Below are positions 7,172 through 7,370 of a stretch of DNA of 7,370 bases, piece by piece. Where the stretch lies: positions 1 to 7,370 of the forward strand of contig JAJDAM010000522.1 of assembly GCA_029261905.1 (NCBI GenBank). Direction: 5' to 3'. Origin of the DNA: Deltaproteobacteria bacterium. Lineage in GTDB: Bacteria > Myxococcota_A > UBA9160 > SMWR01. The position numbers and the translations under genes are program-made. The number at the start of each line of letters is the position of its first letter. Positions within the stretch are counted from its first letter, which is position 1. Below the pieces are notes generated by a model. The model saw only the letters and a program-made list of their open reading frames with translations, had not been told where the DNA came from and searched no databases.

Positions 7172-7176
7172 GGGAG
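7172..7176 (+). promoter_or_regulatory. Strong Shine-Dalgarno GGGAG deciding the start at 7183
   Basis: GGGAG lies six bases before the ATG at 7183, close to ideal spacing. It is the best ribosome binding site in the window and supports the short, edge-truncated gene that follows. Confidence 0.7.
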
Positions 7177-7182
7177 CAGAGC

Positions 7183-7370
7183 ATGGATCGAACAGGTCGG
7201 CTCGATCGGGATTGGGCCGCGGCGGGACTCGCGGCAGTCTCGATCCTGGGTTGGGGGTGCGGCGACGGCGACATCGAGCGCCAGATCGCCGCGAAGCCGG
7301 GTGGCCACCTCTCGATCGACATCGAGTTGGGCTCCGGCATGTCATTCGACCACGGCTCGCTCGAGGTGAC
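7183..7370 (+). CDS. Partial gene: probable exported lipoprotein, N-terminus only
   Basis: Sixty-two codons are visible before the right edge, with no stop. The start is MDRTGRLDRDW, giving a charged n-region. A hydrophobic stretch follows (AAAGLAAVSILGWG, about 12-25), then a cysteine at 26 followed by GDGD, which looks like a type II signal peptide. The lipobox (GWGC) is imperfect because Trp occupies the -2 position, so a type I signal or a non-lipidated protein is possible. The mature part begins with a segment reading GGHLSIDIELGSG, then MSFDHGSLEV. Alternating hydrophobic and polar residues suggest beta strands, and the pattern is reminiscent of the N-terminus of DUF4097-type beta-helical adhesin-like proteins. 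That last assignment is inference from very little sequence. The strong upstream GGGAG supports the start. Confidence 0.6.
   Translation, partial: MDRTGRLDRDWAAAGLAAVSILGWGCGDGDIERQIAAKPGGHLSIDIELGSGMSFDHGSLEV

Larger units (their letters stand above)
6943..7182. other. 240-bp intergenic region with several short dyads, no gene seen
   Basis: No convincing coding sequence was found between the DUF2723-like gene and the partial lipoprotein-like gene. The + strand open frame beginning at 6989 has a composition (Arg/Ser/Thr-rich, no domain pattern) expected of noncoding or out-of-frame DNA, and it runs across the better-supported gene at 7183. The region holds a GC-only hairpin (6954-6968), a GGGAT/ATCCC stem (6986-6999), an 8-bp tandem duplication (7008-7023) and an 8-bp inverted repeat (7028-7067). 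No convincing sigma-70 promoter was found for the gene at 7183. Confidence 0.6.

Noticed and set aside
6989..7369. 126-codon + strand frame near the right edge
   Set aside because: Its composition is typical of noncoding DNA and it has no good ribosome site. It conflicts with the frame at 7183, which has a strong GGGAG and a signal-peptide-like start.

Overview
The window is GC-rich bacterial DNA with G/C-biased third codon positions and short intergenic gaps. It holds three complete protein genes and the start of a fourth. The gene content would fit a free-living Gram-negative bacterium of a Myxococcota/'Deltaproteobacteria'-like or related lineage. That placement is a low-confidence inference from the style of the DnaE2, from the pair of GT-C glycosyltransferases, and from a lipoprotein-like partial gene. 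No rRNA, tRNA, CRISPR array, transposase or phage gene is visible.

Layout: bases 1-79 form a strikingly symmetric palindromic element cut by the left edge. Next, on the + strand, is a full-length dnaE2/imuC gene (150-3305), encoding an error-prone DNA polymerase III alpha subunit. Its catalytic aspartates are intact but its PHP domain has lost the usual metal-binding histidines. About 50 bp with a 14-bp tandem repeat separates it from a convergent - strand gene (3356-4645) for a multi-spanning ArnT/PMT-like (GT39-type) glycosyltransferase. An 80-bp divergent intergenic region then leads to a + strand gene (4726-6942) for a DUF2723/TMEM260-like membrane glycosyltransferase with a Lys/Gln-repeat N-terminus and a long soluble TPR-containing C-terminus. 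The 240-bp gap that follows contains several small dyads and a tandem duplication. The window ends in the first 62 codons of a probable secreted lipoprotein (7183 onward), which has a good ribosome binding site.

How the genes work together: dnaE2 is normally the polymerase of the SOS mutasome together with ImuA/ImuB, but neither partner nor a recognisable LexA box is visible here. The two divergent membrane enzymes both belong to the GT-C superfamily, which uses polyprenyl-phosphate sugars. They may form a small protein- or envelope-glycosylation locus. Nothing in the sequence links them functionally to the polymerase. The only unexplained structures are the left-edge palindrome, the short repeats, and the dyads in the gap before the last gene. 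I do not see a clearly new biological system.
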